In this document: piece by piece, positions 24,739 through 33,810 of the stretch
Numbering within the stretch: position 1 is the stretch's first letter
How the letters are laid out: each line of letters starts with the position of its first letter
NCBI GenBank assembly: GCA_903888515.1
Contig: CAISTY010000048.1
Coordinates: forward strand, 1-55,213
Length of the DNA: 55,213 bases
Origin: Akkermansiaceae bacterium
GTDB taxonomy: Bacteria > Verrucomicrobiota > Verrucomicrobiia > Verrucomicrobiales > Akkermansiaceae
Direction of reading: 5' to 3'
Program-made: the position numbers and the translations under genes
Notes under the pieces: generated by a model
Database searches by the model: none
Told to the model about the DNA's origin: nothing
Seen by the model: only the letters and a program-made list of their open reading frames with translations

Positions 24739-26505
24739 ATGGCAACCACCCGCGCCGAGCCCGAAGTCATCTATGAAGGCATCCCCGCTTCACCGGGTAT
24801 CGCCATGGCTCCGGTGCATGTGACCGCCCGCGGGTTTTCCGCGCCCGAGGTGTATGCCATCGACGAGTCCGAGATCGGGCGCGAACAGGATCGTTTCCAG
24901 CAGGCCATCGAGATTACCAAGCGGCAGTTGATCGAACTCCAAAGCCGGCTCGAGGATCTATCGGGAGCAACCGCCAGCAGCATTTTCGAAACACACGTGA
25001 TGATGATCGAGGACCGGGCTGTGGTCCAACGCGTGCTCGGAACAATCGCCGATCGCTTGCAGAACGCGGAATGCGCGTTTTACGCGGTGATGCAGAACTT
25101 CCTCGAAGCGATGCGCCGGATCCCGGACCCTTACCTGCGCGAACGCACCGCGGACATCGAGGACGTGGCCCAACGCGTGCTGCGCAATTTTTCCGCAGAC
25201 TCCGACGCCCGGCACACGGGGCCCGACGACCAGCACATCCTCGTCGCCTACGATCTGGCACCCTCGGATACCGCATTGATGAACCGCAGGCACGTCCTGG
25301 GATTCGCGACGGAACAAGGCAGCCTGAATTCCCACACCGCCATCCTCGCCCGCGCGTTCGGCGTGCCCGCCGTGGTCGGCCTCGAAGGTGCCGTCATCGA
25401 CGTGATGGCGCTCGCTCCCGCGATTCTCGATGGCTATACCGGCAAACTCATCCTCCATCCCGCGCCGGACACCCTCGCGCGCTATCAGCAACTCGCCGAA
25501 GCCAAAGCCAGAATCCGCAGTTCGCTCGAAGCCGTGCGCGGTGCGGCCACCGAAACCGTCGATGGCAGGCCGCTCATGTTGTCGGCGAACATCGAGATCA
25601 TCGATGAACTGCCGCTGGTGAAACGCAGCGGCGCCAAGGGCATCGGACTCTATCGGACCGAATTCCTGCTGCTCAACGGCGAAGAAATGCCCGACGAAAA
25701 ACGCCAGGTTGAAATCTATTCAAAGCTCACCTGTGAAATGGCGCCGCATACCGTGATCATCCGGACCTTGGATGCCGGCGGCGACAAACTCCCGGTGGAG
25801 CCCCTCACAGACATCGAACCCAACCCGTTCCTCGGCTGGCGCGGGATCCGCGTTTCACTGGCGCGACCGGCGATGTTCCGCGAACAAATCCGTGCCATCC
25901 TGCGGGCCAGCTCCGCAGGGCAGGTGGCCGTGATGTTTCCGATGATCTCGGGTCTCTCGGAAGTCTGGCGCTGCAAGGAAATGGTGCGCCGCTGCATGGA
26001 CGAACTGGAAAAAGAAGGCGTTCCGTTCGACCGCGACCTTCCCGTCGGCATCATGATCGAAGTGCCGGCAGCCGCCCTGTGCGCCGATTTGCTGGCACCC
26101 GAAGTGGATTTCTTCTCCATCGGCACTAACGACCTGATTCAATACACCCTCGCCGTGGATCGCGTGAACCCGTATGTCGCCGATCTTTACCGCCCGACCC
26201 ACCCGTCGGTCATCCGTCTGATCAAACGAACCATCGACGCCGCCATCGATCACGGCATCTGGACCGGTGTCTGCGGCGAAATGGCCGCCGACATCCGCCT
26301 CACACCCCTCCTGATAGGCCTCGGCGTCGAGGAATTGTCCGTCGGCCCCCAAAAAGTGCCGGACGTCGGCCAGGCGATCCGCTCGCTGAGCTACGCCGAA
26401 TGCGCCGCCATGGCCGACGAGGCGCTGCGCCACAACCGGAGCCAGGGCATCTTCGACCTCTCGCTGGCCCTCGCCCGCAAGCACTACGGAGAATTGCTGG
26501 ATTGA
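24739..26505 (+). CDS. ptsI: PTS enzyme I, phosphoenolpyruvate-protein phosphotransferase
   Basis: The 588-residue protein starts EVIYEGIPASPGIAMAPVHV and has the phosphohistidine site GSLNSHTAILAR (His199), the PEP-binding region GLYRTEFLLL, NPFLGWRGIRVSL, MFPMISGLSEV, the metal/PEP site MIEVPAAAL, FSIGTNDLIQYTLAVDR and the catalytic Cys motif GVCGEMAAD. Enzyme I takes phosphate from PEP and passes it to HPr. No HPr gene is adjacent. The start at 24739 is the ATG preceding the conserved N-terminus. Confidence 0.94.
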   Translation: MATTRAEPEVIYEGIPASPGIAMAPVHVTARGFSAPEVYAIDESEIGREQDRFQQAIEITKRQLIELQSRLEDLSGATASSIFETHVMMIEDRAVVQRVLGTIADRLQNAECAFYAVMQNFLEAMRRIPDPYLRERTADIEDVAQRVLRNFSADSDARHTGPDDQHILVAYDLAPSDTALMNRRHVLGFATEQGSLNSHTAILARAFGVPAVVGLEGAVIDVMALAPAILDGYTGKLILHPAPDTLARYQQLAEAKARIRSSLEAVRGAATETVDGRPLMLSANIEIIDELPLVKRSGAKGIGLYRTEFLLLNGEEMPDEKRQVEIYSKLTCEMAPHTVIIRTLDAGGDKLPVEPLTDIEPNPFLGWRGIRVSLARPAMFREQIRAILRASSAGQVAVMFPMISGLSEVWRCKEMVRRCMDELEKEGVPFDRDLPVGIMIEVPAAALCADLLAPEVDFFSIGTNDLIQYTLAVDRVNPYVADLYRPTHPSVIRLIKRTIDAAIDHGIWTGVCGEMAADIRLTPLLIGLGVEELSVGPQKVPDVGQAIRSLSYAECAAMADEALRHNRSQGIFDLSLALARKHYGELLD

Positions 26506-26517
26506 AACCTAACCGCC

Positions 26518-27831
26518 TCACGCTTCGTTCGGATAGGCGGTTTCACCGTGCTCCGATTGGTCCATCCCTTCGTATTCCTGCTCCTCGCTCACCCGCAGGC
26601 CCAGCGTCGCCTTGATGAGCAAAGCGATGGCCGCGGTGGCCGCAGCCGACCACACGATGGTCACGCCCACACCGGCGGCCTGTATGCCCAACTGCATGCC
26701 GACGGATTTCACCGCGCCCAGCCCGCCAAGCCAGGATTGGCCGAAAAACGCCACCAGCAACGTGCCGAATATGCCACCCACCCCGTGTACCGCAAACACA
26801 TCGAGCGAATCGTCGATATGCAGCTTTTCCCGAATCAGACTGACGGTGAAATAACAAGCCACCGCAGCCATCGAACCTATCAGGATGGCACCCGCCGGGC
26901 CAACGTCACCCGATGCGGGGGTGATCGTGGCCAGTCCCGCCACCAGCCCCGTCACCAGTCCGATCAAGCCGACCTTGCCGTTGCGGAGTCGCTCTAACAA
27001 GCACCAGACGAGCGCTGCGGAGCAGGCCGACAGATGCGTCACCAACAGGGTCATGCCGGCCGCTCCGCTGGCAGTGAGCTGACTGCCGGCGTTGAAGCCG
27101 AACCATCCCACCCACAACATCGCCGCCCCCACAAAAACCATGCCCGGATTGTGCGGTTGGTGCGGGTGCTCGGGAAAACCGCGACGCCGACCTAACAGAA
27201 CGGCCAGCACCAGCGCCGACACCCCGGCGGTGGTGTGGACCACGATCCCCCCGGCAAGATCCTTGATGCCCATCACCTGCAGCCAACCGCCGCCCCACAC
27301 CCAGTGGGTCACCGGCACGTACACCAAGACCAGCCACAGCGCCGAAAACATCAGCATGGCACCGAATTTCATGCGCTCGACCACCGCGCCGACATAAAGA
27401 CCCGGTGTGATGATCGCAAAGGTCATTTGGAACATCACAAACAAAGCCTCCGGCACATGGGTGCCCGGGGCGACGGTGTCCGGGGTGATGCCCTTGAGGA
27501 ATGCCGCGTCCAAATTGCCGATCCAGCCACCGTCACCCTTGAAGGCAAGACTGTAAAGACCCGCCACCCACAACAGCGACGCCATGCAGGCAATGCCTGC
27601 GCACTGCGCCATCACCGACAACACATTCCGCGCCCGCACCAAGCCACCGTAAAACAACGCCAATCCGGGCATCGTCATGAACAGAACCAAGGCCGTGGCG
27701 GCAATCATCCACGCCGTATGGCCGGAATCCACCGCTCCAGCGGTCTCCCCCGCCTGCGTCATCAGGGTTCCAAGTGCTGTCACGCCAAGCATGGCATGAC
27801 CCGTTTTGAAAGTGTGCGAAAAACGATGCAT
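26518..27831 (-). CDS. amt: Ammonium transporter
   Basis: The 437-residue protein has an N-terminal signal-like segment and the Amt fold: MIAATALVLFMTMPGLALFY, GGLVRARNVLSVMAQ, YVPVTHWVWGGGWL, DLAGGIVVHTTAGVSALVLA with the pore His, and FAVHGVGGIFGTLLVAFFG with the second pore His. The C-terminal tail contains RVSEEQEYEGMDQSEHGE, the usual cytoplasmic regulatory tail. No glnB/glnK gene is adjacent, which is atypical. It converges with ptsI, separated by 12 bp. Confidence 0.94.
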   Translation of the reverse strand: MHRFSHTFKTGHAMLGVTALGTLMTQAGETAGAVDSGHTAWMIAATALVLFMTMPGLALFYGGLVRARNVLSVMAQCAGIACMASLLWVAGLYSLAFKGDGGWIGNLDAAFLKGITPDTVAPGTHVPEALFVMFQMTFAIITPGLYVGAVVERMKFGAMLMFSALWLVLVYVPVTHWVWGGGWLQVMGIKDLAGGIVVHTTAGVSALVLAVLLGRRRGFPEHPHQPHNPGMVFVGAAMLWVGWFGFNAGSQLTASGAAGMTLLVTHLSACSAALVWCLLERLRNGKVGLIGLVTGLVAGLATITPASGDVGPAGAILIGSMAAVACYFTVSLIREKLHIDDSLDVFAVHGVGGIFGTLLVAFFGQSWLGGLGAVKSVGMQLGIQAAGVGVTIVWSAAATAAIALLIKATLGLRVSEEQEYEGMDQSEHGETAYPNEA

Positions 27832-27943
27832 GGGCGCTTTTCGAAGCAGAATTCATTCCATTATTTCGGGAAAATCAGGCAAACAACCCGCGCATGCATT
27901 GATCATACGGCCCATGGAGTCTCGGATCATCCACCAACCACTG

Positions 27944-29812
27944 TTACCAATCCATGGTGATGCCCGCGTAGAGGCCGGGACCCGCGCCTTGGACCACGGA
28001 GCCCCAGCCGTTGTAGAGTTCGTAGTCTGCATCGCAGGCGTTCTCGAGACGGGCGTGGAGTTTGACCCTGTCCGTCACCTGATAGGACCCGTAGATCCGG
28101 GTCACGGTGTAGGCGTCCAGCGGATTGCCGTTCCATGAGTGTGCGGAAAGATGGGTGGCCCCGATGCCGATGAGCGCCTTGGAAGCAGGCTTCCAATCGA
28201 GCGAGGCGGTGGCGGCATTGCGCGGCAAGCCTGCCTTGCTCAGGCTTTCGCGGAGATATGTCCAGGCGAGACGGTAGCTCAGCGCCTTGTCCATCCAGGA
28301 GCCGCGCAGGCCGACTTCAAGCCCGTCGGTGGTGGAATCGCCGGCCATGTTGTCAGGCGGCTTGGGCATCCAGTCCGGCGGTCCGCTGGGCGGATAGAAG
28401 ATCTGATCGGTGATGCGGTTTTGAAACCAGGTCACTTCCAGCGTGTGGTGGGCGCCGATTTTCTGTTCGATGCCGAGGTCCCAGCCGATCGAGGATTCGG
28501 CCTTCAGGTCGGCATATCCCGGAGCATAACTCGATCCGAAAAGTTCCATGTAGGCAGGTGCCCGGAACGAGGTGCCGATGCCGCCGCGGATGGTGGTGCC
28601 GGTGGCGGTGATGGTATGGATGGCACCCAGGCGCCAGGTGAGTTCGTCGCCGAACGCATCGTAATCCTCCCAGCGCAGCGAGGCGGTGGTGGTCAGATGG
28701 TCGATCACATCCCACTCGAGGGTGGCGTGAGCGCCGTAGCGGGTGCCCCTCTGGTCATCGCTGATGGCGCTTTCATAGGTGTCCTGGTGATAGAACGCGC
28801 CAGTTAACAACCGGAGGCTGTCCGTAAGGGTGATCTCATGATCGGTGGAGATGTTGCCGGCGCGCAGGTCGGAGAAGTAGACGCCCCGTACGGGCGACCC
28901 GGTCATCCAGTCATCGTAGGTATATCTCTGGTCGTAGCTTTCCTGATAGTAGCCGGCATGGAAGCGCGCGGTCCAGCGGTCCGAGATTCTGCCGATGGCA
29001 TAGATGGTGCCGAGGGCCGTGTTCACGCTGCTGTCGCTGTCCCTGCTGAACAGGGTGTCCAGATCCTGGCCGGATGAATCGAGCCCCCGAAAGGTGGTGC
29101 CGATGGTCCATATGGGATTGATTTTCCCTTCCACGCGCAGGGCGGTGTTGCCTTGCTGGTAGTGGTTGTGCGGGGCGTCGTTGTCGGTTTCCGCGTAACC
29201 TCCCGAGAGGTAGTAGGAGAGGTCGCCGGACTGACCTTGGAACATGCCATGCGCGGCGAGCGAATTGAAGGAACCTGCTTCAAAGGTGGTGGCTCCGCGG
29301 GGTTTGCCGGTGCCATGGGGTGTTTCCATCCAGAGCACGCCACCGATGGATTCGCCGCCGTAAATGGCGCCTTGCGGGCCGCGTAGCACCTCGATGTTGC
29401 CCACGCTATAGGTGTTGGCTCCACCGAGAATGTTCCCGAGCTGGTTGTTGGAATCACTGAGGCGCATGCCATCGATGACGACTTGTGCGTACTGCGTGGT
29501 GGTGCCGCGGATGAAGAGGGAACCGGGGGCACCGGTTTGTCCGCTGGTCGAGGTGGAGACCACGCCGGGCGAGGCGTTGAGCGCATCGCGGAGTTGATAG
29601 ATCCCCTGATTCCGCAGTTCCGCAGGATTCAACACGGTCACGGCAGACGTGACGCTGGAGGATTTTTGCGGAATGCGCAGTGCGGAGACGACCAGCGGTT
29701 CGAGTTCAGCCTTGGTTTCCTCCGCATGGGCGGGGAGGTGGGCAAGCAGGGCGAGCAGTGCGACGGTGGCACTCCGGCGGGAGCCTCTCAGAGGCGTTGG
29801 GTGATGTAACAT
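27944..29812 (-). CDS. btuB: TonB-dependent outer-membrane receptor, BtuB-like (probable corrinoid uptake)
   Basis: The 622-residue protein has a signal peptide (TVALLALLAHLPAHA), a TonB-box-like EPLVVSAL, a plug domain (YQLRDALNASPGV, SLFIRGTTTQYAQVVIDGMR, VLRGPQGAIYGGESIGGV) and a beta barrel ending in an aromatic residue (YAGITMDW). A cobalamin riboswitch lies directly upstream on the same strand, which assigns the substrate class. The ATG at 29812 begins the signal peptide. HgcA and possibly other enzymes in this genome need corrinoids, so this receptor may serve them. The substrate was not read from the barrel itself. Confidence 0.88.
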   Translation of the reverse strand: MLHHPTPLRGSRRSATVALLALLAHLPAHAEETKAELEPLVVSALRIPQKSSSVTSAVTVLNPAELRNQGIYQLRDALNASPGVVSTSTSGQTGAPGSLFIRGTTTQYAQVVIDGMRLSDSNNQLGNILGGANTYSVGNIEVLRGPQGAIYGGESIGGVLWMETPHGTGKPRGATTFEAGSFNSLAAHGMFQGQSGDLSYYLSGGYAETDNDAPHNHYQQGNTALRVEGKINPIWTIGTTFRGLDSSGQDLDTLFSRDSDSSVNTALGTIYAIGRISDRWTARFHAGYYQESYDQRYTYDDWMTGSPVRGVYFSDLRAGNISTDHEITLTDSLRLLTGAFYHQDTYESAISDDQRGTRYGAHATLEWDVIDHLTTTASLRWEDYDAFGDELTWRLGAIHTITATGTTIRGGIGTSFRAPAYMELFGSSYAPGYADLKAESSIGWDLGIEQKIGAHHTLEVTWFQNRITDQIFYPPSGPPDWMPKPPDNMAGDSTTDGLEVGLRGSWMDKALSYRLAWTYLRESLSKAGLPRNAATASLDWKPASKALIGIGATHLSAHSWNGNPLDAYTVTRIYGSYQVTDRVKLHARLENACDADYELYNGWGSVVQGAGPGLYAGITMDW

Positions 29813-29849
29813 GTGGATCTCATCAATGTCTGTAAGTCGCAGACGGTTG

Positions 29850-30032
29850 AAAAATCCCCCCGGGCTGGCTTTCTGGCTTACCGTTCCGCTCACGCAGTCC
29901 GGAATCACAGTGGCGATACCGCGTTGGAATTACACCAACTTCCCCATCAATTTCCTGCCCATGCGAAGGGCTTCCCAAAGAGAGTCGGCCTTGCACCGAC
30001 GGCGCGGAGTTAGGGAGCAACCCGTCCGCTTG
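29850..30032 (-). ncRNA. Cobalamin riboswitch
   Basis: On the minus strand the segment contains ggaagttggtgtaattccaa, then the conserved B12 box gccactg (29908-29914) followed by tgattccggactg, and further on aagccagaaagccagccc, which correspond to the core of cobalamin riboswitches. A small hairpin, gtctg/cagac (29828-29844), lies between it and the receptor start. It should lower receptor expression when adenosyl- or other cobalamin is abundant. Confidence 0.9.
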
Positions 30033-30163
30033 CAAGGAAAATGAGGGAAATCAAAGAAATTGCGTCGGAATTGAGGGATGAAGCCCTGCTGAGGGTGACC
30101 CGGGCCATTGCTGAGGGCTTATTGTGGCTTGACTCGGTGGGGCTGCGGGTTTTTGCTTCCGCC

Positions 30164-30520
30164 ATGTTCCGGGAGGTCCTGAAGTCAAAACTGCATCGCG
30201 CGATGATTACGGACGCGAATGTGGATTATGCAGGCAGCATCGAGATTCCGTCGGATCTGATGGGGGCGGCGGATTTGTGGGCGGGCGAAAAGGTGTTGGT
30301 GGCTTCCATCACTACCGGCGCGCGTTTGGAAACCTACGTGCTTGAAGGCCAACCCGGCACCGGGAAAATCCTGATCAATGGTGGGGCCGCTCATTTGATC
30401 AAGGCCGGAGAGCGGGTTGCAGTCATGGCCTTCGCCCTGTCGGAAACGCCGATGCAACCGAAAATCCTGCTGTTCGACGAGAACAACCAAGTGATTGACG
30501 GTGCTTCAAACCCGTGTTAG
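30164..30520 (+). CDS. panD: Aspartate 1-decarboxylase
   Basis: The 118-residue protein MFREVLKSKLHRAMITDANV continues with YAGSIEI, in which Gly24-Ser25 is the self-cleavage site that forms the pyruvoyl cofactor, and NGGAAHLIKAGERVAVMAF. It makes beta-alanine for pantothenate synthesis. The frame is open for 41 codons upstream, but the family start is at 30164. The next gene begins 11 bp after its stop. Confidence 0.95.
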   Translation: MFREVLKSKLHRAMITDANVDYAGSIEIPSDLMGAADLWAGEKVLVASITTGARLETYVLEGQPGTGKILINGGAAHLIKAGERVAVMAFALSETPMQPKILLFDENNQVIDGASNPC

Positions 30521-30531
30521 TCCTTGCCTCC

Positions 30532-31092
30532 ATGAAACGCGCATCGGTGTTTTCCTCAGTCATCGTTTTGGGTCTCGCTGCCTGCGATACCATGACCCGG
30601 CCCATCACCAGCGGGGACTTTGATCCGCTCCGCCCGCCAGGCGGCGGCAGTTCCAACATCAAGCCCAGCGGGTCTTTTGTGGCGGGACAATTCGTGCGGG
30701 CCGCAGTGAACAACACGGCGTTTTTCAAAACCCGTCCGAAGGGCGACGCGGATGCCCACAAACTTCTCACGCGCGGCACCTCGATGAAGGTGATTTCCCA
30801 CAGCGACAGTTATGTGAAGGTGGAACTGGACAGTGGCGAGGTCGGCTTCGTGCCGGCCGTCATGCTGGAGGACCCGAACGCCGCACAAGGAGCCCCCGTC
30901 ACCCATCCGGGTGAATTCCAAATTTACCCTCCGCTGGATGCCAACAGCCAACCGTTTCCTGCCGTGACACCCGCGGAGAAACCGCCTGAAGGGGCGATTC
31001 CCACGGTGATCGATCCAGAAGCACCCGCCGAGCCCGAGCTGAGCAAGCCGAAGAAGGGACCCACGCCGCTGCCGCCCAATGGCGAAGAATGA
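30532..31092 (+). CDS. Lipoprotein with SH3-like domain, unknown function
   Basis: The 186-residue protein has a lipoprotein signal with the lipobox LGLAAC (Cys18), a small beta domain of bacterial SH3 type (FVRAAVNNTAFFKTRPKG to KVELDSGEVGFVPAVMLE) and a Pro-rich C-terminal third. It probably sits in the envelope. It is close behind panD, and its stop overlaps the start of the URO-D-like gene (ATGA). Confidence 0.7.
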   Translation: MKRASVFSSVIVLGLAACDTMTRPITSGDFDPLRPPGGGSSNIKPSGSFVAGQFVRAAVNNTAFFKTRPKGDADAHKLLTRGTSMKVISHSDSYVKVELDSGEVGFVPAVMLEDPNAAQGAPVTHPGEFQIYPPLDANSQPFPAVTPAEKPPEGAIPTVIDPEAPAEPELSKPKKGPTPLPPNGEE

Positions 31093-32543
31093 AAAACGAA
31101 ATTTTTCACATGAATACCGCGGAAAAATACCAACGGCGCCTGAGCAGATATCTCACTGCAATGCGCAACGAAAAACCGGATTGTGTGCCTATCAGGCCAT
31201 TTGTTGCGGAGTTCACCGCCAAGGTGGCCGGTTATACCAATCAGGAAGTCACCCACGATTATGACAAGGCCTTTGCCGCCGCCCGGGCATGTGCGAACCT
31301 GTTTGACTGGGATGCGGTCGTCGGCAACATGGTCTATGTCTGGACCGGGTTGACGCAGGCGCTAAGCACGCGTTATTACTCCATTCCGGGCATCGACCTC
31401 CCGGCGAGCTCGGGTTTCCAGTATCTCGAACCGTCCGAAGGTCACGAATTCATGCGGGCCGATGAATACGACCACCTGATAGATGATCCGACCGGTTTTC
31501 TGTTGAATGTCTGGCTGCCGCGGACGTTGCGCGATGTGCCGGCCCCGGGAGAACCCGCGACTTCGCGCGGTCACCAGGCCCTGATCAAGGGCACCATGGC
31601 GATGATGCAATATTTCAACGCCTTCGGAGATCAACATGCCAGACTCATCAACGAGTGTGGCACCGTGCCCGCCATCTGTGGAATCCTCAAGTCGCCGTTT
31701 GATATCATTGCCGACAAACTGCGCGGTTATGTCGGATTGACCATCGACATGGCGGAGCAGCCGGCCAAGGTGCTGGCGGCCGCCGAGGCGCTCATGCCGC
31801 ACATGTATCATGTGGCGTTGTCCACCGCCGACGCGCAGAAGCAGGTGCCCATCGGTTTTTGGATGCACCGGGGGTGCGTGCCATTCATCACGCCCTCGCA
31901 GTTTCACTCGCACTACTGGCCGACGCTCAAGCCGATCATTGAGAATCTTTGGGCGCACGGGCATCAGACGTTGTTTTATGCCGAAGGGAACTGGGGGTAT
32001 CATCTCGATTCCTTCGCCGAATTGCCGGATACCAGTATCGTGTACCATGTGGACCGCGGAGACCTGTTTGAGACCCATCGCAAAATCGGCCACAAGTTCT
32101 GCCTGAGCGGCGGTGTCCCCAATACCCTGCTCAGCTTCGGGACGCCGGACGCGGTGCGGGCATGCTGCAAACGCATTATCGATGAGGTGGCGGCGGATGG
32201 CGGATATATCATGGACGCCAGCGCAATCATGCAGGATGACACATCCATCGAAAACATGCATGCCCTCACGGATTTCACCCGCGAATATGGCATTTATTCC
32301 CAGGCGACAAATGCCGCAATCCCTGCCGCACTCCGCCCGTGCGATGGCATGGAATCCGCCAACCTGCCTCCGGCACCGCCCATCTCCGCCGCCGGCATCA
32401 CGCCGGGATCGGTCAGGCCATGGGCGCAGAAAAAGACCGAACTGCCCGCCGATCTCGATAACGAACCGCTGCTCGAACGCATTTGGTCCCAAACCGATGC
32501 CAACGCATACATGTTCGTCTATCAGTGCCTGCTTTCCTTCTAA
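31089..32543 (+). CDS. Uroporphyrinogen decarboxylase-family protein
   Basis: The 484-residue protein fits the URO-D/corrinoid-methyltransferase superfamily: a TIM-barrel-like core with MHRGCVPFITPSQFHSHYWP and HGHQTLFYAEGNWGYHLDSF, then KFCLSGGVPNTLLSFGTPDA and VAADGGYIMDASAIMQDD. True HemE residues are not evident, and such divergent members cluster with sugar oxidoreductases in PVC bacteria. It overlaps the preceding lipoprotein gene by ATGA; a second Met at 31110 is also possible. The substrate is unknown. Confidence 0.75.
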   Translation: MKNEIFHMNTAEKYQRRLSRYLTAMRNEKPDCVPIRPFVAEFTAKVAGYTNQEVTHDYDKAFAAARACANLFDWDAVVGNMVYVWTGLTQALSTRYYSIPGIDLPASSGFQYLEPSEGHEFMRADEYDHLIDDPTGFLLNVWLPRTLRDVPAPGEPATSRGHQALIKGTMAMMQYFNAFGDQHARLINECGTVPAICGILKSPFDIIADKLRGYVGLTIDMAEQPAKVLAAAEALMPHMYHVALSTADAQKQVPIGFWMHRGCVPFITPSQFHSHYWPTLKPIIENLWAHGHQTLFYAEGNWGYHLDSFAELPDTSIVYHVDRGDLFETHRKIGHKFCLSGGVPNTLLSFGTPDAVRACCKRIIDEVAADGGYIMDASAIMQDDTSIENMHALTDFTREYGIYSQATNAAIPAALRPCDGMESANLPPAPPISAAGITPGSVRPWAQKKTELPADLDNEPLLERIWSQTDANAYMFVYQCLLSF

Positions 32544-32595
32544 CATCCCTGCACTACGATCCACTATCACCCCAACCACACACTAACTGATAATC

Positions 32596-33810
32596 ATGAA
32601 CATGCCTCCATTTTCGCGCCGCCAATTCCTCGGTGGTGTTACGGCCTCATCCGTGCTGGGCACGCTTGGCAGCCACGCGCAAGAAGCCACTACTCCCGCC
32701 AGCACCCGCAAGATCAAGATCGGCCTCGTCGGCTGTGGCGGCCGCGGCAGTTGGATCGCCAAGCTGTTCCAAAAACACGGCGGTTATGAACTCCACGCCG
32801 TGGCCGACTATTTCCAAGAGATCGCGGACCGCGCCGGTGACACGCTCGGCGTGGACAAGGCACGGCGGTTCTCCGGGTTGTCCGGTTGCAAGAAGCTGAT
32901 TGAAAGCGGCGTGGAGGCCGTGGTGCTGGAGGTGCCGCCGTATTTCCTCCCCGAACAAGCGACGGCGGCGGTGGCGGCCGGCTTGCATGTTTATATGGCC
33001 AAACCGGTGGCCGTGGATGTGCCCGGATGCCTCGCGATCGAAGCCGCCGGCAAACAGGCGACGCAAAAACAACGGGTATTCCTCGTGGACTATCAGATGC
33101 CCACCGATCCAGCCAACATCGAAGTCGTCCGCCGCATCCACGAGGGCGGACTCGGCAAGCTGGCACATGTGCAATCTTACGGGATGAGTGGCGGTTTCCC
33201 CGACCCGCCGAAAACGGCTAACATCGAAAGCCGTTTGCAGCACTTGGTCTGGGTCAACGATATCGCGCTGGGTTGCGATAACATCGGCAACTACGACATC
33301 CATGCGATCGATGTGGCCCTGTGGGTCATCGGCGAACGCCCGGTCTCGGCCGCCGGTTCCTCGGGGATCGTGCGCAAGGACCCGCATGGCGACGGCCGCG
33401 ACGTGATTTCGGTGGTCTATCAGTATGCCAACGGCGTCATTCACAACCATTTCGGGCAGGCGCTCAACAATACCAGTGGCGGCAACCTGTCCGTCGCCTG
33501 CTATGGCCCCGCCGCCCAGGCACTGGTCAATTACTGGGGCAAGGCGTTCTTGCGGGGCGGCCCGCAACAGTTCAACGGCGACAAGGTCGAAAACCTTTAC
33601 GGCTTGGGCGCGACGCGCAACATCGCAAGTTTCCATCAACAGATCACCGGCGGCAATTTCGCCAACGACACCGTGCGCCGCTCAGTGGACGGCTGCCTCG
33701 CTTGTATCCTCGGCCGCGAGGCCGCCGAGCGCCACGGCTCGATGACCATGGAAGCATTGCTGAAGGAAAACAAACGTTTGAACGTGAATCTGGAGGGACT
33801 CAAGGCATGA
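32596..33810 (+). CDS. Gfo/Idh/MocA-family oxidoreductase with Tat-type signal
   Basis: The 404-residue protein has a twin-arginine-like signal (SRRQFLGGVTASSVLGTLG), an N-terminal Rossmann domain (KIGLVGCGGRGSWIAKLF) and the family motif GLHVYMAKPVAVDVPGCLAI with the catalytic Lys-Pro. These secreted oxidoreductases act on sugars, often in 3-keto-glycoside breakdown. Its stop overlaps the start of the next gene (ATGA at 33807), whose DUF1080 domain supports a carbohydrate role. Confidence 0.9.
   Translation: MNMPPFSRRQFLGGVTASSVLGTLGSHAQEATTPASTRKIKIGLVGCGGRGSWIAKLFQKHGGYELHAVADYFQEIADRAGDTLGVDKARRFSGLSGCKKLIESGVEAVVLEVPPYFLPEQATAAVAAGLHVYMAKPVAVDVPGCLAIEAAGKQATQKQRVFLVDYQMPTDPANIEVVRRIHEGGLGKLAHVQSYGMSGGFPDPPKTANIESRLQHLVWVNDIALGCDNIGNYDIHAIDVALWVIGERPVSAAGSSGIVRKDPHGDGRDVISVVYQYANGVIHNHFGQALNNTSGGNLSVACYGPAAQALVNYWGKAFLRGGPQQFNGDKVENLYGLGATRNIASFHQQITGGNFANDTVRRSVDGCLACILGREAAERHGSMTMEALLKENKRLNVNLEGLKA

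Noticed and set aside
33321..33806. Upstream extension of the TIM-DUF1080 protein
   Set aside because: It overlaps the oxidoreductase in another frame; the signal peptide begins at 33807.
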